A stretch of DNA of 13,887 nt, taken from Chlorobium sp. GTDB lineage: Bacteria > Bacteroidota > Chlorobiia > Chlorobiales > Chlorobiaceae. The position numbers were made by a program, and so were the translations under genes. The notes beneath the pieces were generated by a model. The model made no database searches and was not told where the DNA came from. It worked only from the letters and a program-made list of their open reading frames with translations. Location of the stretch: NCBI GenBank assembly GCA_028277225.1, contig JANQHB010000057.1:1-13887 (forward strand). The letters are read 5' to 3'. Shown in pieces: positions 13,791-13,887 of the stretch. Within the stretch, counting starts at the first letter, position 1, and every line of letters begins with the position of its first letter.

Positions 13791-13887
13791 GTCACGGTAG
13801 GAACATCAGTTACCCGATGCCCCCCGTACAGATCCGTACGTGCGGAACTACCGCATACGGCTCCTGCCTTGAGTGTTGGCGAATCGC
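13791..13887 (-). mobile_element. Group II intron, 3' end only (domains V and VI)
   Basis: Read on the minus strand, 13863-13831 is domain V: GAGCCGTATGCGG, a short loop, then CCGCACGTACGGATC. It has the GAGCC start that holds the AGC triad, and two helices around a small bulge. Domain VI follows (about 13825-13796): six G residues, then CATC paired with GATG, and a CCTACC segment with a bulged A. That A is 8 nt from a 3' end of GTGAC at 13791, the usual distance for the branch-point A before an AY 3' splice site. The rest of the intron, including any reverse transcriptase/maturase gene, lies beyond the window edge. Confidence 0.85.

Overview
The window looks like chromosome of a green sulfur bacterium (Chlorobiaceae, for example Prosthecochloris or Chlorobium). 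This is a moderate-confidence inference. It rests on intergenic regions packed with short repeats of the GTGAATC, GGGTAAT and TTGTTGAAT type, small GC-rich hairpins, and an IS and a group II intron side by side. I could not run a database search, so the genus is not established.

Layout. Positions 1-1339 hold a 7-bp tandem array, a field of small inverted repeats, and the only non-mobile plus-strand gene: an unassigned 161-aa protein with a possible SecB-like fold, followed by a strong terminator. Positions 1340-12434 hold eight genes, all on the minus strand. In transcription order (right to left) they are: a phosphomannomutase-family gene, manC, cysD, cysN with a C-terminal APS-kinase-like domain, glmS, cysC, a YdcF/ElyC-type DUF218 membrane protein, and cysQ. 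They are separated by repeat-filled gaps of 120-330 bp; only cysC and the DUF218 gene are closely spaced (39 bp). Positions 12652-13768 are an IS3-type insertion sequence whose transposase gene is broken by an internal deletion and a frameshift. Positions 13791-13887 are the 3' end (domains V and VI) of a group II intron on the minus strand, whose body lies outside the window.

How the genes work together. CysD and CysN make APS from sulfate and ATP, CysC phosphorylates APS to PAPS, and CysQ removes the PAP left after PAPS is used. No PAPS reductase (cysH) is present. The neighbours make sugar precursors from fructose-6-phosphate: ManC plus the mutase give GDP-mannose, and GlmS gives glucosamine-6-phosphate. 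The simplest reading is a supply locus for a sulfated, mannose- or hexosamine-containing surface polysaccharide, resembling the nodM/nodP/nodQ set of rhizobia. The sulfotransferases and glycosyltransferases would have to lie elsewhere.

Most notable points: the kinase domain fused to CysN has lost its Walker A Ser/Thr and other catalytic residues while an intact CysC sits nearby, suggesting a regulatory PAPS/APS sensor; a (GGGTAAT)8 array with nine GGG tracts ends 8 bp upstream of the manC start codon; and a 176-bp inverted-repeat element fills the gap between the DUF218 gene and cysQ.
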